Source: Tissierellales bacterium
GTDB taxonomy: Bacteria > Bacillota > Clostridia > Tissierellales > Sedimentibacteraceae
Direction of reading: 5' to 3'
Length of the DNA stretch: 64,000 bases
NCBI GenBank assembly: GCA_018433765.1
Contig: JAHDQO010000007.1
Location: forward strand, 248,001-312,000
Made by a program: the position numbers and the translations under genes
Shown: piece after piece, positions 61,852-64,000 of the stretch
Layout: every line of letters begins with the position of its first letter
Numbering within the stretch: position 1 is the first letter of the stretch
The notes under the pieces: model-generated
What the model was told of the DNA's origin: nothing
The model's input: the letters and a program-made list of their open reading frames with translations, nothing else
Databases searched by the model: none

Positions 61852-62706
61852 TTAATTTCTCCTTAAAGCTTTTAATATTTCTTGTTTTGCTTCTTCTACA
61901 GTTAATATGTTTTTATTTATCTCAAATCCATTTTTCTGTAGTTCACCCATTATTTCAACTACTTGTGGAACTCCTAAACCTATTCTTTTTAGTTCTTCTG
62001 CTTGTGAATATATTTCTTTAGTCGTGCCATGCATATGTATTTTACCCTTGTACAACACTATTATTCTTTGTACAAGTCTTGCGATATCTTCCATACTGTG
62101 AGATACTAATATTACTGTCATACTGCTGTTTTTATGTAACTTCTTTATTTGATCCAATATCTCATTTCTACCCATAGGATCAAGACCTGCCGTAGGTTCA
62201 TCTAATATAAGATATTTTGGTCTCATAGCAAGAACCCCTGCTATAGCAACTCTTCTTTTTTGCCCGCCACTTAAATCAAATGGCGATTTATCTTTTATAT
62301 CTTGATATCTGAATCCTACTAGTTCAAGTGCTTCTTTTACTCTTTCATCTATTTCTTGTGATGATAATTCTAGGTTTAATGGTCCAAAGGCTACATCTTT
62401 ATATACTGTTTCTTCAAAAAGTTGATATTCAGGATATTGAAACACTAGTCCTACAGTTTTTCTAATATCCTTTAAGTTTTTTTTATTTTCTCCAACTAAT
62501 TCATCATTAATAAATATTTTACCTTGTGTAGGCTTTTCTAATCCATTAAAAAGTTGAATTAATGTTGATTTACCTGAACCTGTATGTCCAATTATCCCTA
62601 AAAATTCACCTTCATTGATTTTTAAATTTATATTATCTAATGCAATTGTTCTAAAAGGAGTTCCTTCACTATATACATATTCTATATTTTCAGCTTTAAT
62701 TGACAT
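61852..62706 (-). CDS. ecfA2: Energy-coupling factor ATPase EcfA2
   Basis: 284 residues. Walker [11 protein letters not shown]-loop [16 protein letters not shown], signature [16 protein letters not shown], Walker [15 protein letters not shown]-loop [15 protein letters not shown] is the EcfA2 version of the Q-loop signature. It overlaps ecfA1 by 25 bases. Confidence 0.96.
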   Translation of the reverse strand: MSIKAENIEYVYSEGTPFRTIALDNINLKINEGEFLGIIGHTGSGKSTLIQLFNGLEKPTQGKIFINDELVGENKKNLKDIRKTVGLVFQYPEYQLFEETVYKDVAFGPLNLELSSQEIDERVKEALELVGFRYQDIKDKSPFDLSGGQKRRVAIAGVLAMRPKYLILDEPTAGLDPMGRNEILDQIKKLHKNSSMTVILVSHSMEDIARLVQRIIVLYKGKIHMHGTTKEIYSQAEELKRIGLGVPQVVEIMGELQKNGFEINKNILTVEEAKQEILKALRRN

Positions 62707-63524
62707 AACTCATTTACCAATTCCTTTATCCTAATTATATCACCAGAAACATTTATTCCTTCTAAAGCTAATGCCTGTGATAATTCAGTTACTTGAGGTA
62801 CGTCTAGTCCGTACCTTTTTATCTCAGTAACATTTCTAAATACTTCTTTAGGTGTACCTTGCATCTTAATTTGTCCATTATCCATAATAACTACTCTATC
62901 TGCTTCAACAGCTTCATCCATATAATGAGTAATTAATAGTATTGTCTTGCCTTGTTTATTTAACAACTTTATTGTATCCATTACTTCTTTTCTACCAGAA
63001 GGATCAAGCATTGCAGTAGGTTCATCAAGTATTATGCATTCAGAGTTTAAAGCTAAAATACCAGCAATTGCTATTCTCTGTTTTTGACCTCCTGATAATA
63101 AATGCGGCGGTCTTTTTCTATATTCATACATACCAACTGCTTTAAGTGATTCATCTACTCTTTGTCTTATTTCTTTTGGATCTACTCCTTGATTTTCAGG
63201 TCCAAATGCAACATCTTCTTCTACTATTGTTGCTACTAACTGATTATCAGGGTTTTGAAAAACCATTCCTGCTGATTGTCTTATTTCCCAAAGCTTTTCA
63301 TCATCACTAGTATCCATTTCCTTTACATATATTTTACCTTCCGTAGGTAGTAATAGCGAATTTACTAATTTAGCAAGTGTAGATTTTCCTGAGCCATTAT
63401 GCCCAAGTATTGCTACAAACTCACCTTCTTTTATATTTAAACTTACCTCTTTCAAAGCAAGATTATTGTCATCTTCAGAATATTTAAAACTAACATTTTC
63501 TATTTTTATTATATCATTTGCCAT
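62682..63524 (-). CDS. ecfA1: Energy-coupling factor ATPase EcfA1
   Basis: 280 residues from the ATG at 63524 (a TTG at 63542 is the longer alternative; neither has a strong ribosome site). Walker [11 protein letters not shown]-loop [20 protein letters not shown], signature [16 protein letters not shown], Walker [15 protein letters not shown]-loop ITHYMDE. The NPDNQ form of the Q-loop fits EcfA1. Confidence 0.95.
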   Translation of the reverse strand: MANDIIKIENVSFKYSEDDNNLALKEVSLNIKEGEFVAILGHNGSGKSTLAKLVNSLLLPTEGKIYVKEMDTSDDEKLWEIRQSAGMVFQNPDNQLVATIVEEDVAFGPENQGVDPKEIRQRVDESLKAVGMYEYRKRPPHLLSGGQKQRIAIAGILALNSECIILDEPTAMLDPSGRKEVMDTIKLLNKQGKTILLITHYMDEAVEADRVVIMDNGQIKMQGTPKEVFRNVTEIKRYGLDVPQVTELSQALALEGINVSGDIIRIKELVNELCQLKLKI

Positions 63525-63597
63525 ATTATCAACAACTCTCAATTATTATTTTATAAATCTATGAGTTCAATTTTTTTTAATCTTTTATCTTAATAAA

Positions 63598-63660
63598 TTG
63601 CTTTACGTTAGTAAAGCTTCCTTAACTTTACACTTTTATCTTTTAACTTTTATCTTAGTA
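63598..63660. repeat. Copy of the dispersed repeat family between rplQ and ecfA1
   Basis: Hairpin core GCTTTACGTTAGTAAAGC at 63600-63617, followed by CACTTTTATCTTTTAACTTT-type words that also occur between ptb and buk (3960-4081). It inserts into the otherwise conserved rplQ-ecfA1 gap. Confidence 0.72.
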
Positions 63661-63670
63661 AATGGCTAAA

Positions 63671-63694
63671 GGGATTAAGCTAAGGCTTAATCCC
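63671..63694 (-). terminator. Terminator-like hairpin after rplQ
   Basis: Perfect 10-bp stem GGGATTAAGC/GCTTAATCCC with a 4-base loop. Only TTTAG follows on the minus strand, so it is a weak or partial terminator. Confidence 0.65.
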
Positions 63695-63700
63695 CTGCAT

Positions 63701-64000
63701 TTATACTAATTCTATTATAACCATTTCTGCTCCATCGCCTCTGCGTGGTCCCAATTTAAGTATTCTTGTGTAACCACCGTTTCTATCTTCATACTTAGGA
63801 GCTATTTCTTCAAACAGTTTATGCACTACTTGCTTATCATATATATACGCAAGAGCCTGTCGTCTCGCATGTAGGTCTCCTCTTTTACCAAGAGTAATCA
63901 TTTTATCAGCTATTTTTCTTAATTCTTTTGCTCTTGTATCTGTCGTTTCTATTTTACCATTGTTAATTAAACTCGTAACAAGGTTTCTTAACATAGCTAC
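63701..64000 (-). CDS. rplQ: 50S ribosomal protein L17, C-terminal part (start outside the window)
   Basis: The frame is open to the window edge; the residues V-A before [18 protein letters not shown] match the interior of L17, whose N-terminus (about 15 residues) is missing. [20 protein letters not shown] and [19 protein letters not shown] are diagnostic. The internal ATG at 63994 is not the true start. Confidence 0.96.
   Translation of the reverse strand, partial: VAMLRNLVTSLINNGKIETTDTRAKELRKIADKMITLGKRGDLHARRQALAYIYDKQVVHKLFEEIAPKYEDRNGGYTRILKLGPRRGDGAEMVIIELV

Overview
The window is AT-rich, densely coded DNA from an anaerobic low-GC Firmicute of the class Clostridia. The evidence is the Bacillus-like order rplQ-ecfA1-ecfA2-ecfT-truA-rplM-rpsI, strong GGAGG ribosome binding sites, clostridial energy genes (2-oxoacid:ferredoxin oxidoreductase, two phosphate butyryltransferase/butyrate kinase pairs, Etf-linked lactate dehydrogenase), many ferredoxin-type proteins and a CwlD-type amidase of the kind found in spore formers. 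It looks like an amino-acid and lactate fermenter; genus not determined. No tRNA, rRNA, CRISPR array, prophage or complete IS was seen.

Layout. 1-5.2 kb: a minus-strand operon ptb-buk-NTPase-ferredoxin-alpha-beta-gamma for oxidising 2-oxoacids to acyl-CoA and on to acyl phosphate and ATP. It has a textbook sigma-54 promoter and inverted-repeat enhancer sites, and lies beside a sigma-54 activator gene. 5.2-13 kb: that activator, ybbR and cdaA (c-di-AMP), a CapA-like protein, a YgiQ-type radical SAM protein and a phospholipase C-like protein. 13-19 kb: a lactate operon (etfB, etfA, FAD-linked lactate dehydrogenase, lactate racemase, GntR regulator) with promoter and operator. 19-25.5 kb: an aminotransferase, a second buk/ptb pair and a mannose-family PTS. 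25.5-33 kb: an aldo-keto reductase, an AmmeMemoRadiSam cluster, cwlD, and a two-gene Fe-S/flavin oxidoreductase module of unknown function. 33-35 kb: mtnA plus a class II aldolase, likely salvage of methylthioribose or deoxyribose phosphate. 35-55 kb: repair and helicase genes (UvrD-like, DinB with a LexA box, HelD-like), transporters, small membrane proteins and repeat elements. 55-58.7 kb: a dedicated ECF transporter operon behind a riboswitch. 58.7-64 kb: queT and the ribosomal protein/ECF housekeeping cluster.

The most striking locus is 55.0-58.65 kb. A consensus promoter is followed by an RNA leader resembling the Moco/Tuco (molybdenum/tungsten cofactor) riboswitch class. It ends in a terminator and has a possible anti-terminator pairing. 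It precedes an ECF S-component, a membrane-anchored protein resembling the sulfite-oxidase molybdopterin-binding domain but without the usual metal-ligand Cys position, two ECF ATPases and an EcfT. Together these suggest an undescribed uptake system for molybdopterin or a related pterin cofactor.

The second theme is small repeats. A dispersed family with a CTTTAC...GTAAAG hairpin core (compensatory base changes between copies) occurs at seven or more sites, once as a 62-bp tandem array at 35.74-36.03 kb. It often abuts stop codons and in three genes encodes the last residues. Two unrelated MITE-like elements lie upstream of mtnA and downstream of brnQ.
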